A DNA stretch of 48,705 nt from Limisphaerales bacterium (GCA_003159675.1 PLQC01000038.1:7759-56463); one strand, 5' to 3'. Numbered from the stretch's first letter, positions 34,294 through 43,860 are shown. Translations and numbers: made by a program. Notes: generated by a model not told the origin, from the letters alone.

Positions 34294-35664
34294 TCAATAG
34301 TCCTCGAGCTGATAGGCGTGGAGTTTGCGATGGAGCGTGCGGCGGCTCATCCCGATTTTCCGCGCGGCCAGCGTGCGGTTGCCTTGGGTCTCCTTCAACG
34401 CGCGGATGATCAATTGCTTCTCGGCTTCCTTGACGGTCAGGTCGTTGCGGGCGAGCACCCGCTGGGGGTCAACCGCGGCCGAGGCGGACCCTTCGCGGAC
34501 GGAGGCCGGCAGATCGCGCGCGGAGATCCGTTCCCCACGGCACAACACGACGGCGTGTTCGATCGCCGTGCGCAACTCGCGCACGTTGCCCGGCCAGGAG
34601 TAGTTCATCAGGAGTTCCATCGCATCCGCGGTGAAGTCCGCGATGGGCTTGTTGTTCTCGCGCGCGAATTCACGCAGGACGTTTTGCGCCAGCAAGGGAA
34701 CGTCCCCCGAACGCGCCCGCAAGGGAGGCAGAAAGATTTCCACCACGCGCAGACGGAAGAACAGGTCCTCGCGAAACGACCCGGCTTTGACGAGCTCCTC
34801 CAGGTTCCTGTTCGTCGCCGCAATCAGGCGCACGTCGGCAGTCAGGGTTTTGTTCGATCCGACCCGCTCGAAGGTCCGCTCGCCCAGGAAGCGGAGGAGT
34901 TTGATCTGGACGGAGGCGTCGATTTCGCCGATTTCGTCGAGGAACAGCGTCCCGCCCTGGGCTTGTTCGAACCGTCCGATGCGCCGTTCATACGCGCCGG
35001 TGAAGGCGCCTTTCTCGTGGCCGAACAGCTCGCTTTCCAGCAGTGTGGGCGAGAGCGCCGCGCAATGGACGGTCACGATGGGCTGACTGGCGCGCGGGCT
35101 GAGCTGGTGGATCGCCCGGGCGACAAGCTCCTTGCCCGTGCCGCTTTCCCCCTGCAGGAGGACGGTCGCGCGCGTGGGGGCAACCTGCTGCACCACCTCG
35201 AAGACCTCCTCCATGGCCGGCGACTTCCCGACAATGTTTTCCATGCCGAACTTCGCATCGAGCTGCTGCCGCAATGAAACGTTTTCCACCTCGAGATTCT
35301 GCTGCCGCAGCGCGCGCGCGATGCGCATTTCCAGCTCATCGATCTGCAGCCGCCCCTTGGCAATGTAATCGTCCGCGCCGTGCTTCATCGCCTCGACCGC
35401 CAGTTCTTCCGAGCCGTACGCCGTCATCAAAATGCAGATGGGCGGTTTGGGCAGCGATTTGGCCCGGGCAATCAGTTTCATTCCGTCCTCGTTCGGCAGC
35501 CGGAAATCGGTGAGCACCACGTCGAAGTGCTCCCGTTCCAGCAATTCCATCGCCGCTTTCGCGTCCTCGGCCAGATACACGTCGTACCGCTCCCCCAACG
35601 CCGCGCGCAGCCCCTCGCGCGTGGACTTCTCATCGTCCACGATCAACAGCGTCGCCTTAGTCAT
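34294..35664 (-). CDS. NtrC-family sigma-54-dependent response regulator
   Basis: 456 residues in three domains. Receiver: acidic pair D10/D11, phosphoacceptor D53 (LTDFRLP), T81 and K103. AAA+ domain: Walker A GESGTGKE, the sigma-54-contact motif GAFTGA (in EKGAFTGAYERRIG), Walker B GGTLFLDEIGEI, and the R-finger region FREDLFFRL. C-terminal Fis-type helix-turn-helix: NRTLAARKIGMSRRTLHRKL. It activates sigma-54 promoters when phosphorylated, presumably by the adjacent kinase with which it overlaps by 8 bases. Targets are unknown; the hox operon downstream on the same strand is a candidate. Confidence 0.95.
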   Translation of the reverse strand: MTKATLLIVDDEKSTREGLRAALGERYDVYLAEDAKAAMELLEREHFDVVLTDFRLPNEDGMKLIARAKSLPKPPICILMTAYGSEELAVEAMKHGADDYIAKGRLQIDELEMRIARALRQQNLEVENVSLRQQLDAKFGMENIVGKSPAMEEVFEVVQQVAPTRATVLLQGESGTGKELVARAIHQLSPRASQPIVTVHCAALSPTLLESELFGHEKGAFTGAYERRIGRFEQAQGGTLFLDEIGEIDASVQIKLLRFLGERTFERVGSNKTLTADVRLIAATNRNLEELVKAGSFREDLFFRLRVVEIFLPPLRARSGDVPLLAQNVLREFARENNKPIADFTADAMELLMNYSWPGNVRELRTAIEHAVVLCRGERISARDLPASVREGSASAAVDPQRVLARNDLTVKEAEKQLIIRALKETQGNRTLAARKIGMSRRTLHRKLHAYQLEDY

Positions 35665-36904
35665 GCAACGGCGCCTCCAGCAACCGCGGCTTTCGTTCGT
35701 GCAACGGCAGCCAGACGCGAAAGGTCGTGCCGCGGCCCACGTGGCTCTCGAGGTCGATCCGCCCGTCGTGCGCCCGCACGATCCGTTGCACGATCATGAG
35801 GCCGAGCCCGGTGCCTTTTTTCTTGGTCGTGTAGAATGGTTCGAAAATGCGGTTGATCTGCTCCTGTGGGATGCCGCCGCCGTTGTCCGACACGCTGAAC
35901 CATACTTCGTCCGAACGTTCGCCGGTTTGAAGCGTGAGCGTCCCGCCCTTGGTCATCGCCTGCATGGCATTCTTGATCAGGTTGACCAGAGCCTGCTGGA
36001 TCTGCATCGCGTCGATGGGCGCCAACGGCAGCGGCTCGGCGAGCTTCAGCTTCACGTTCAGACCGCGGTTCTCCAGCTCCGGACGCAGCAGGTCCAGGGT
36101 CCTTTCCATCGCCTCGTTCAGCGAACCCGGCTTCAACTGGGGCGCCACCGGCCGTATCGCCTGCAGGAACTGCGTCACGATGTAATCCAGCCGGTTGAGC
36201 TCGCCCTTGGCCACCTTGAGGTATTGCTCGAGTTTGCCCGCCGATTCCGCCGCGTCGGTCTCGATGGAAAGATTCTGGGAACGCGGCGTGGGGCCGCCGC
36301 GCGCGGGGGGGCCGGTGGACGTCTGCAGCTTTTTGAGTTCCCGCTCCATCAGTTGCAGGTGGATGTGCAGCGCGTTGAGGGGATTGCCGATTTCATGCGC
36401 CACGCTGGCGGCCAGAAGTGTCAGGGCCTGGATGCGTTCGCTTTCGATGGCCTCGAACGTCTTCTGCCGCGCCTCCGTCGCGTCGTGCAGAATCAACGCC
36501 ACCCCCGCGCTTCCCGCCGCCTCGCCGTCGAGCGGCGCGGCGTACAGGAGGAGAAACCGGGGGCGCGGATACTGGACCTCGAATTCCTGCCGCACGAGGC
36601 GCTTTCCGCCCGTCGCATCCAGTTGCAAAATGTTTTTCCATCCCAGTTCGGGCAGAAAATCGGTGATGGGCAGGCCCTCGACACTAGCCTGCAATCCGAG
36701 CAGGCGCGTCACGGCCTGGTTGAAGTAAATGATCCGTCCGTTCTCATCCACCACCAGCACACCGTCTTCGATGGTGTTGAACAGCGTTTCGAGAAATGTC
36801 CGCTCCCGGGCGAGCCGTTGGACGACCGTCTGCAGCCCCTCCGTGTCGAGCCGTCCGATTCGACCCAATACCTTGTCGAGAAAACTGGACTTGGGCGGCG
36901 CCAT
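35657..36904 (-). CDS. PAS-domain sensor histidine kinase, NtrB-like
   Basis: About 415 residues, no membrane helices, so a cytoplasmic sensor. A PAS domain (about 30-150: FNTIEDGVLVVDENGRIIYFNQAVTRLLG, shown by the patches DGVLVVDENGRI and YFNQAVTRLLG) precedes a HisKA helix with the phosphorylated His in ASVAHEIGNPLNAL. The ATPase domain has NLIKNAMQAM (N box), SDNGGGIP (G1) and GTGLGLMIVQRIV (G2). It is encoded just upstream of the NtrC-type regulator and overlaps it. The start at 36904 is preferred; 32 upstream codons have no homology. The 236-base gap to the divergent gene at 37141 shows no other gene. Confidence 0.93.
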   Translation of the reverse strand: MAPPKSSFLDKVLGRIGRLDTEGLQTVVQRLARERTFLETLFNTIEDGVLVVDENGRIIYFNQAVTRLLGLQASVEGLPITDFLPELGWKNILQLDATGGKRLVRQEFEVQYPRPRFLLLYAAPLDGEAAGSAGVALILHDATEARQKTFEAIESERIQALTLLAASVAHEIGNPLNALHIHLQLMERELKKLQTSTGPPARGGPTPRSQNLSIETDAAESAGKLEQYLKVAKGELNRLDYIVTQFLQAIRPVAPQLKPGSLNEAMERTLDLLRPELENRGLNVKLKLAEPLPLAPIDAMQIQQALVNLIKNAMQAMTKGGTLTLQTGERSDEVWFSVSDNGGGIPQEQINRIFEPFYTTKKKGTGLGLMIVQRIVRAHDGRIDLESHVGRGTTFRVWLPLHERKPRLLEAPLHD

Positions 36905-37140
36905 GGCAAATTTAGAGGCGCAGCGCCCGAGGTGCGAAGACAAAACATTTCCAAAAAGCGCCGCCTTGGCACTCGGCGCCGCAGTACCGGCTCTCGACAA
37001 AATGTTGCCGCGTCATCCTGTCCCACATGTTAGGTCGGAAATTGAGGCTGGCAAGTTCGATCGTATTGGAGGTGGTGTGACGGAGAAACAGTTGTTCGCG
37101 CGCACGGTTGTGCGTACGCTGGAGCCCAACGCCTGACTGG

Positions 37141-39657
37141 ATGACTCTCGATCTGAGCGAATCGGACGCGCGCGAACGATGCGATTTCTCCGCGTCCCTC
37201 CGCCTCCTGCCTCTGTTGCTGTTGTTCGCCGGCAGCGGCTGCGCCGCCTTGATCTACGAAATTGTCTGGCTCCAGTTGCTGCAACTCGTGATCGGCTCCT
37301 CCGCCGTCTCACTGGCCATATTACTGGGGACCTACATGGGTGGGATGTGCCTGGGCAGCCTCCTCCTGCCAAGGGCCCTTGCACCCTCCCGAAACCCGTT
37401 GCGCATCTATGCCCTGCTGGAAACCGGAATCGGCGTCGCCGGAATCGTGGTGCTGTTTGCGGTGCCATGGGCCGGCAGATTCTACGCGATCAACGCAGGC
37501 CATGGTCTTGCGGGAATCCTGCTGCGCGGTGCGGTCGCGGGAGCGTGTTTGCTGCCGCCTACCGTGTTGATGGGAGCGACGTTGCCCGTGGCCGGGCGCT
37601 GGGTGGAAGCGTCGCCCAAAGGGGTCTCGTGGCTGGGACTTCTTTATGGCGCAAATATCGCAGGAGCCGTTGCGGGTTGCCTGTTCGCAGGATTCTATCT
37701 GCTGCGGGTCCACGACATGGCGACCGCAACCTGCGTCGCCGCATCCATGAACGGACTGGTCGCCTTGCTCGGCCTGGGTCTGGCCTCCAAGCCCGGTTTC
37801 AAACCGGCAACCCAAAACCCGCCCTGCGCGAAGGCCGCACCGGGAAGCGCGATGGTCTATGTCGCGATTGGCCTGTCCGGATTCTGTGCCTTGGGCGCCG
37901 AAGTGATTTGGACGCGATTGTTGTCGCTGCTGCTGGGCGCGACGGTGTACACGTTTTCGATCATTCTGGCGGTGTTCCTGGTGGGCCTGGGCATCGGTAG
38001 CGGCGTCGGATCACTGGTGGTGCGGCGGACACGGACGCCGCGCATCGCCCTGGGTTGTTGTCAGGCGCTCGTGATGGCGGGAGTGGCCTGGACCGCCTGG
38101 ATGCTCGCCAGGTCGCTTCCTTATTGGCCGGTGAATCCCTCCCTTTCCCGGAGTCCATGGTTCAATTTCCAGCTCGACCTGGTCCGCTGTTTCTGGGCCA
38201 TCCTGCCGGCGACAGTTTTATGGGGAGCGAGCTTTCCCCTGGCCCTCGCGGCAGGCGCGTCGCCCGGGCGTGATCCGGCAGGCATCGTCGGGAGGATTTA
38301 TGCGGCGAACACCCTGGGCGCGATCTTCGGCGCCCTTGGAACCAGCCTCCTGTTTATCCCCCGGTTGGGCACACAACATGCCCAGCAAGTGTTGATCGGG
38401 TGTTCGGCAGTCGCCGCCATCCTGATGCTGGCGCCCCGGATTCAGCCGTCTTTCCACGGATTTGACGGGGCGGGCCGGGACCCGGGCCGGGGTGTCCCTG
38501 ACGAAATCCCGCAGGGGAGACTGGGCGCGGCCGTTTGGCTTGCGGCGATTGCAGGGGCTGCCGTTGTGCTCGCGTGGTTCGTCCCTGCGATTCCGTGGCA
38601 ACTGGTAGCCCATGGCCGGTATCTGACCACCTTCAATGACGATCGGAAGCTCCTTTATGTGGGCGAAGGGATGAACGCCTCCGTCGCCGTCACGGAAATG
38701 CGTGATGGCGTGCGTAATTTCCACATCAGCGGCAAAGTCGAGGCGTCCACCGATCCGCGCGACATGCGGATGCAGCGCATGCTGGGGCACCTGCCGGCGC
38801 TGCTCCATCCGAACCCCCGCTCGGTGCTCGTGGTCGGATGCGGCGCGGGCGTCACCGCCGGCTGCTTCGTGAATTATCCGGAGGTCGAAAGGATCGTGAT
38901 CTGCGAAATCGAGCCGCTGATTCCGAAAGCGGTATCGCCGTATTTCCAGAAGGAGAACTACAACGTGCTGAAGGACCCGCGCGTCCGGATCGTCTATGAT
39001 GACGCCCGGCACTATGTTTGCACCACGCGGGAAAAATTCGACATCATTACGTCCGACCCGATCCATCCGTGGGTCAAAGGCGCCGCCACACTCTACACGA
39101 AGGAATACTTCGAATTCTGCAAACAACATTTGAACCCGGGCGGACTCGTCACCCAATGGATCCCGCTTTACGAGAGCGACTCGGGCGTGGTCCGGAGCGA
39201 GCTGGCGACGTTCTTCGATGTGTTCCCCGACGGAACCCTCTGGAGCAACGACGACAACGGCCAGGGCTATGACATGGTCGTTCTCGGCGGCGCACGCGCC
39301 ATGAGAATTGATGTGCGCGCACTGCAGGCCAGACTGGACGGAAACGACGCCGCGGCGCAGTCGCTCCGCGACGTGGGATTCAAATCGGCCATCGGCCTGC
39401 TGGCGGCCTACGCGGGGCAGGGCCGGGATTTGGGACCATGGTTGAAGTCCGCGGCAATCAACCGGGACAGGAACCTGAGGCTCCAGTATCTGGCGGGGCT
39501 GGCGGCGAACCGTTATGACGAAGGCGCCATTTACGACGATCTTTTGTTTTATCGAGAATTTCCGGACAACCTCTTTGCCGGCTCCGCGGACAGCATCGTG
39601 GCGCTGAGGCAACTGTTGAAAGCACCCCAAGGCAAACAGGCCACCCCGGGCCATTGA
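37141..39657 (+). CDS. Fused MFS-type transporter / spermidine synthase-like protein
   Basis: About 838 residues. The first 500 or so form about 12-14 membrane helices with SGCAALIYEIVWLQLL, the opening motif of this fused family, and repeat-like patches LGTYMGGMCLGSLLLP and PPTVLMGATLPVAGRW. The last 300 are a spermidine-synthase-type methyltransferase fold: VLVVGCGAGVTAG, CEIEPLIPKAV, DDARHYV and ITSDPIHPW. Whether it makes polyamines is unknown; many fused members have no assigned reaction. An in-frame GTG at 37108 could start 11 residues earlier. It diverges from the histidine kinase gene. Confidence 0.85.
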   Translation: MTLDLSESDARERCDFSASLRLLPLLLLFAGSGCAALIYEIVWLQLLQLVIGSSAVSLAILLGTYMGGMCLGSLLLPRALAPSRNPLRIYALLETGIGVAGIVVLFAVPWAGRFYAINAGHGLAGILLRGAVAGACLLPPTVLMGATLPVAGRWVEASPKGVSWLGLLYGANIAGAVAGCLFAGFYLLRVHDMATATCVAASMNGLVALLGLGLASKPGFKPATQNPPCAKAAPGSAMVYVAIGLSGFCALGAEVIWTRLLSLLLGATVYTFSIILAVFLVGLGIGSGVGSLVVRRTRTPRIALGCCQALVMAGVAWTAWMLARSLPYWPVNPSLSRSPWFNFQLDLVRCFWAILPATVLWGASFPLALAAGASPGRDPAGIVGRIYAANTLGAIFGALGTSLLFIPRLGTQHAQQVLIGCSAVAAILMLAPRIQPSFHGFDGAGRDPGRGVPDEIPQGRLGAAVWLAAIAGAAVVLAWFVPAIPWQLVAHGRYLTTFNDDRKLLYVGEGMNASVAVTEMRDGVRNFHISGKVEASTDPRDMRMQRMLGHLPALLHPNPRSVLVVGCGAGVTAGCFVNYPEVERIVICEIEPLIPKAVSPYFQKENYNVLKDPRVRIVYDDARHYVCTTREKFDIITSDPIHPWVKGAATLYTKEYFEFCKQHLNPGGLVTQWIPLYESDSGVVRSELATFFDVFPDGTLWSNDDNGQGYDMVVLGGARAMRIDVRALQARLDGNDAAAQSLRDVGFKSAIGLLAAYAGQGRDLGPWLKSAAINRDRNLRLQYLAGLAANRYDEGAIYDDLLFYREFPDNLFAGSADSIVALRQLLKAPQGKQATPGH

Positions 39658-39964
39658 AAACAGGGGCCATGGCCAGATGTGTCCTACTTACCACAAGAGT
39701 CAATACTACAATACTAGGAACCGGCCAGTTTCTGATTAATTGGCACGGCCCAAGCGCCGTTGTCATTCTCCACTATTCGCCGAACCGCAATGCCGCTTCT
39801 GTCACGAATGGGCTTGAGCCCGGACGCGAAAATAATTTTTGGATTGGACAGCTTTTGTCCCACCTTATCTGTCATGCTGCCGTGAAAATGTGAACAACTA
39901 TGGCTTGTTACACGGAGACAAGAGCGTTACGAACAGTTCCGGTTCAGACACTCCGGGCGATCAT
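39658..39964 (+). other. Gene-poor gap before the CRISPR locus with a possible protein relic
   Basis: About 307 bases. A short open frame ending at 39893 reads GQFLINWHGPSAVVILHYSPN, similar in style to the C-terminal repeat modules of secreted verrucomicrobial proteins, but it lacks a proper start and the similarity is from memory. Otherwise nothing is recognisable. It probably includes the promoter of the cas genes, though no clear boxes were found. Confidence 0.3.
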
Positions 39965-40144
39965 GTGAAGTTTTACGCGCATACTGCGGAAGGCAAGAAT
40001 GGGGAAGCCCTGCCGGAATCCTCCGGCAAATGGCAGCCGCTGGCGGAACATCTGCGCAACGTTGCCCACTTGGCGAAACAATTCGCATCCCCGCTCGGCC
40101 TTCCCGCCGAAGCCGAACTCGCTGGGCTGCTGCATCAATTATGA
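39965..40144 (+). pseudogene. Stump of a first cas3 (HD-domain N terminus)
   Basis: 59 residues from a GTG: KFYAHTAEGK, then KWQPLAEHLRNVAHLAKQF, then AELAGLLH, then QL and stop. This is the N terminus of a type I-C Cas3 HD nuclease, ending exactly where the HDLGK motif should follow. The stop overlaps the cas5 start (ATGA), the usual junction of an intact cas3 with cas5. I infer an internal deletion that removed most of cas3 but kept its first and last codons. An unrelated complete cas3 lies after cas7. Alternative starts upstream (39839) add non-homologous residues. Confidence 0.8.
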
Positions 40145-40752
40145 AGCCCTATCCCATCCAGCTCGAAATCTCCGGACCCACCGCCATGTGGACGCGACCG
40201 GACACTGGCTCGTCGCCCGTGTCCTACGTCGCACCCACGTTCAGCGCCGTGAAAGGCATTTTTGAATCCGTCCTTCGGTGGAAGTCAGTCAACGTGCGCC
40301 CGACCAAGGTCGAGATTTGCGCCCCGGTACAATTCCACCGTTACACCACGAACTACGGCGGGCCGCTGCGGGCAAGTGATGCCTTGGCGAAAGGCGCGTC
40401 ATTCCAGTTTTACGCCGTGGTGCTGGTCAACGTGTGTTACCGGCTCTACGCCGAGGCCGAGTTTGCCGGGCATCATGAAACCTCGACCTGGCCGCCGCAC
40501 GCTTATCACGACGTGTTCAATCGAGCCTTGGAGCGCGGCCAGTGGTTTTACACGCCCTGCTTGGGTTGGAAGGAATTTGCGCCGGACTACGTCGGCTCGT
40601 TCCGGCCTGAAACGCGCGTCTGCGAAAGCGAGAACCACGAATTGCCGACGATGCTGCGGATGGTGTTCGATCAGCCGCAAGCCGGGCTGGTCAAACCGAC
40701 CTTCAGCCGCAAACTGCGCATCGAGAAAGGAGTGCTCGTCTATGCTCAATGA
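40141..40752 (+). CDS. cas5: Cas5, type I-C (Cas5d/Cas5c-like)
   Basis: 203 residues. In type I-C Cas5 replaces Cas6 in cutting the repeat RNA and then caps the 5-prime handle in Cascade. Family features: an N-terminal RAMP fold (IQLEISGPTAMWTRP, FSAVKGIFESVL), APVQFHRYTTNYGG, and the conserved RGQWFYTPCLGWKEFAPDYVG near residues 135-155 (core PCLGWKEF). There is no cas6 in the window, which agrees with Cas5 being the processing enzyme. The start is the ATG overlapping the cas3 stump stop; it overlaps the Cas8 start by 11 bases. Confidence 0.85.
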   Translation: MKPYPIQLEISGPTAMWTRPDTGSSPVSYVAPTFSAVKGIFESVLRWKSVNVRPTKVEICAPVQFHRYTTNYGGPLRASDALAKGASFQFYAVVLVNVCYRLYAEAEFAGHHETSTWPPHAYHDVFNRALERGQWFYTPCLGWKEFAPDYVGSFRPETRVCESENHELPTMLRMVFDQPQAGLVKPTFSRKLRIEKGVLVYAQ

Positions 40753-42925
40753 ACTTTCCCAAGTGGTCGAGGCCATCGAACGGTTGGGCACAACCCCGCT
40801 GTCACGGCACCCTCGGATCAATCCGATGGGCAAGAACAGGGATCTGCTGGTTGTCTGCGTTACGAAAGATGGATTCATCACTCGTGTCGAGGTGCTCAAA
40901 GGCGAGGTCGCAGCTACGCTGTTTCGTGTAGAGCATGGTTCGGCAGGTTCGAGCTTCCCAGGCTTCACCCTGCCTACGCCTTTGCGGCAATTGAACGAAG
41001 TTCCGATGGAGAAGCTGGCGCCATCAGTCGAAACCCTTTTGGTTTTGGGCAAGAACAAGAATAGTCCCAACACCGCCTTATTTGAGGCCATCGATCAGCT
41101 TTTCAAGTTGTCTGTGCCACGCACGTTCGCAAGCAGTCAAGAGAATCAGTTTCAAAGGTCGTGCGGTGAATTGGTCGCTGAACTCCGCGCAACGCTTTCG
41201 AGTGCGTCCGCTGGTTTGAAAAACTTCCTTACCTTGCTGGCCGTGGTTGGTGATGCGAAACCGATGTCCCAGAGTTTCTCTGATTCATTGGCAGGCGTGT
41301 TGGTCCATCGAGGTGCCGAGAGTGATCGGAACACGCTGTTGCTTTTCCAAGACATTCTCTTTGGTGTCTTGGACTGGAAGAAACGCGCGGCCAAAATCGG
41401 CACTCCCGATTACTGGAATGAGAAAACCAAACAAGACAAGAACGCTAACCAACCAGTTTACCTCGACCTAGCTGAACCGGACTCAAGTTTCAAGCGTGTC
41501 GCCCACTCCGAAACCAGCGCTCTCATCAACGATGCTCTTTTGAAAGCCGATACCAGCGCGACGGTGGCGGCAACTGACGAAAGCTCGGCGGGAGTGGACG
41601 CCTACACTGGCGAAACGGTTGAATTGCAGGATAAGTTCCCGTCCCCAAAAATCGCCGAACTTGGAAATCTAAAGTTGTTTTCAGTGAACACCAATGAGGT
41701 GCGTGCTCTGCGTCGCTACGGTTTGGAAGGCGCAAAGGCGTTTCCTATCTCTGCCGCGCTGGCTCAGAGGATGAATGACGCTTTGCTTTATATCGCCAGC
41801 GAAGACAAGCGTGGCATCTCTTGTCGGGCGATTCCCAGCGCCCAGCCAGACAAGCGCGATTTGCTAGTGGCCTACATTGAAGGTGAACTCGAATTCCGCG
41901 AACAGGTTGCGGAGATGTTCGGCGGCGAAGCGAATGTCTTCTCTGACGCGGATTTTGCGGCAATCGCCCAGCCAGTCCTAGAAATGCTGGAGGGCAAAGT
42001 CGCTGCCAACCCCAATCTCAGTGTCCGCCTGCTGTCCTTCTGTTCCATTGACAAGGGGCGCAAGCAAATCAGCCTCAATCGCCGCTTTCGCGTAGCGGAC
42101 ATTATTCACGCGGCCAAAGACTGGCAGGCAGGCGCTCGGAACGTGCCGCAAGTCTCCGTTTGGTTTTATGACAAAACCATCAAGCAGTCTGTCTTCCGCC
42201 CACTGACAATTCCATGTCCCCTCGATCTCGCCTCGACCCTCAATCGCGTTTGGAGCAGCGACGCGAAAGCTGGATTCAGTTCCAGCTTCCAGCGGGCGTT
42301 TTCGACTTCCGACGCTTACGACATCTTCATGGCCGAAACGCCGCTGGCCCGACAAAAGACTGAGGTTGCCTTGGGATTGTTGATTCGGCGCATGAGTCTG
42401 GTCTTGGCGGGTCTTGGTGCAGTGAAAACAACACGCGAGTGGACCGGTTTGAGCGACACGGTTCGCTGGCAATCGCTCAAGTCCGTCGCGCTCTTGGGAA
42501 TCCTCCTTCGAAAACTTGGACAACACAAAGAAACCTTTATGCAAGAACCCATCACACAACTCGGAAGACTGCTCGCTCTCGCGGACAGCCTGCATCTGAA
42601 ATACTGCGAACATGTGCGCAAGGGCGAAAGCCCCTCGCAACTAATCGGCAACGCCCTGTTCAACACCGCATTGGAGCAACCGGTCTTCGCGCTGGCGCGC
42701 CTAGCAGAGCGTTTAACTCCTTATCAAGCGTGGGCGCGAACTTTCCAGAGCAACGACCCCAAAGCGGGAGTTGGCCTCGTGAAGTATTTCCTCGGCGAAA
42801 TTGGTACCTGCACCGCCGCCATCAAGTTTGAGCAGTTACCGGCCAAGATGTCCGACGCCGACAAGGCCAAGCTCATGCTTGGCTATCTCGCTGACCACTC
42901 CAAAAACGACACGCCCAAACAATAA
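40742..42925 (+). CDS. Large Cascade subunit, divergent Cas8c-like
   Basis: 727 residues, assigned as the type I large subunit mainly because it sits between cas5 and cas7. It is longer than typical Csd1/Cas8c (about 570-600) and I do not recognise the usual Csd1 N terminus. It begins MLNELSQVVEAIERLG and continues GKNRDLLVVCVTKDGFITRV. A region near residue 190-230 (VVGDAKPMSQSF, LFQDILFGVLDW) and the helical C-terminal third (LLIRRMSLVLAGLG, KSVALLGILLRKLG, LADSLHLKYCEHV), possibly acting as a small-subunit domain, are visible. GC content is clearly lower than in the hydrogenase genes. Role in PAM recognition is inferred. Confidence 0.65.
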   Translation: MLNELSQVVEAIERLGTTPLSRHPRINPMGKNRDLLVVCVTKDGFITRVEVLKGEVAATLFRVEHGSAGSSFPGFTLPTPLRQLNEVPMEKLAPSVETLLVLGKNKNSPNTALFEAIDQLFKLSVPRTFASSQENQFQRSCGELVAELRATLSSASAGLKNFLTLLAVVGDAKPMSQSFSDSLAGVLVHRGAESDRNTLLLFQDILFGVLDWKKRAAKIGTPDYWNEKTKQDKNANQPVYLDLAEPDSSFKRVAHSETSALINDALLKADTSATVAATDESSAGVDAYTGETVELQDKFPSPKIAELGNLKLFSVNTNEVRALRRYGLEGAKAFPISAALAQRMNDALLYIASEDKRGISCRAIPSAQPDKRDLLVAYIEGELEFREQVAEMFGGEANVFSDADFAAIAQPVLEMLEGKVAANPNLSVRLLSFCSIDKGRKQISLNRRFRVADIIHAAKDWQAGARNVPQVSVWFYDKTIKQSVFRPLTIPCPLDLASTLNRVWSSDAKAGFSSSFQRAFSTSDAYDIFMAETPLARQKTEVALGLLIRRMSLVLAGLGAVKTTREWTGLSDTVRWQSLKSVALLGILLRKLGQHKETFMQEPITQLGRLLALADSLHLKYCEHVRKGESPSQLIGNALFNTALEQPVFALARLAERLTPYQAWARTFQSNDPKAGVGLVKYFLGEIGTCTAAIKFEQLPAKMSDADKAKLMLGYLADHSKNDTPKQ

Positions 42926-42948
42926 CCTTTCCATATCCCAATTAAATT

Positions 42949-43860
42949 ATGAGCAAAAATCAAGACACCAATCTCGTGCCACGAATCACCGGACTCCTGA
43001 TCTTGGAAGTTCGCAAATCCAACCCCAACGGCGACCCGGAGCGTGAAAGTTCTCCGCGCCAGCGTCCGGACGGCAAAGGCGAGATTTCGCCGGTCTCCGT
43101 GAAACGCAAACTCCGCGACCTTGTTTTGGAAAAGGAGGGAGTCGTTTGGCAGGAGGTCAAAGGGAGCCTCAAAATCCAAAGTGACGATGGATTTCAAATC
43201 CTAGAAAGCCGCGGTCGGAAGCGGGACGAGATTAAGAAACAGATGGAGCCGAAGGATGGAAAACTCGGCCAAGCCTTCATTGACGCTTACTGGGATGGCC
43301 GACTGTTTGGCAATACGTTTCTTGAAGAAGGCGGCAGTGACACAATCCGCTCCGGCATCGCGCACTTTGGCGTCGGCGTCTCAATTGCCCCCATCGAGAT
43401 TGAGTTTTCGACCTGGACGAGTAAATCAGGCGTCGAAACGGGCAAGGATCGAGGAATGGCACCAATGGCGTTCCGAGTCGTGAAGCATGGCCTCTACGCG
43501 GTTCCATTCTTTGTGAATCCCAACTTTGCGCACAAGACCGGCTGCACGAAGCTCGACGTGGATTTGATGCTCCATTTGCTCAAGCACACCTACGCGGGCA
43601 CTCGCTCCGTTGTTCGTTCAATGGTCGAGGTCATCCATGCGCACACGTTCACGCACAACAGCCGTGCCGGTTCAGTTTCTGACTTCGCGTTTCTTGACGC
43701 CTTGATACCGAAGAAGAACGACAATCGAGACAAACCGTCTGAATCGCTGGCCGACTACGGCGATCTTCCAACTTGGGAGAAAATCAAAGACTTGCCGGTT
43801 AGGTCTAGCAGTAAAGTGACTTTTGCGCAGTGCGGCGAATACCGTGACTATGCCTTGTGA
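42949..43860 (+). CDS. cas7: Cas7, type I-C backbone (Csd2)
   Basis: 303 residues. Cas7 polymerises along the crRNA to make the Cascade backbone. The Csd2/Csh2 signature SNPNGDPERESSPRQRPDGKG appears near residue 24 (core NPNGDPE), followed by SPVSVKRKLRDLV. Other patches: AYWDGRLFGNTF, IRSGIAHFGVGVSI and KHTYAGTRSVVRSMVEV. The stop overlaps the following cas3 start (GTGA). Confidence 0.9.
   Translation: MSKNQDTNLVPRITGLLILEVRKSNPNGDPERESSPRQRPDGKGEISPVSVKRKLRDLVLEKEGVVWQEVKGSLKIQSDDGFQILESRGRKRDEIKKQMEPKDGKLGQAFIDAYWDGRLFGNTFLEEGGSDTIRSGIAHFGVGVSIAPIEIEFSTWTSKSGVETGKDRGMAPMAFRVVKHGLYAVPFFVNPNFAHKTGCTKLDVDLMLHLLKHTYAGTRSVVRSMVEVIHAHTFTHNSRAGSVSDFAFLDALIPKKNDNRDKPSESLADYGDLPTWEKIKDLPVRSSSKVTFAQCGEYRDYAL

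Noticed and set aside
39741-39755. TGGCACGGCCCAAGC as a sigma-54 promoter before the cas genes
   Set aside because: The -24 box is perfect and spacing is right, but the -12 box has AA in place of TT, and it lies in a region with a possible protein relic; not enough to call.
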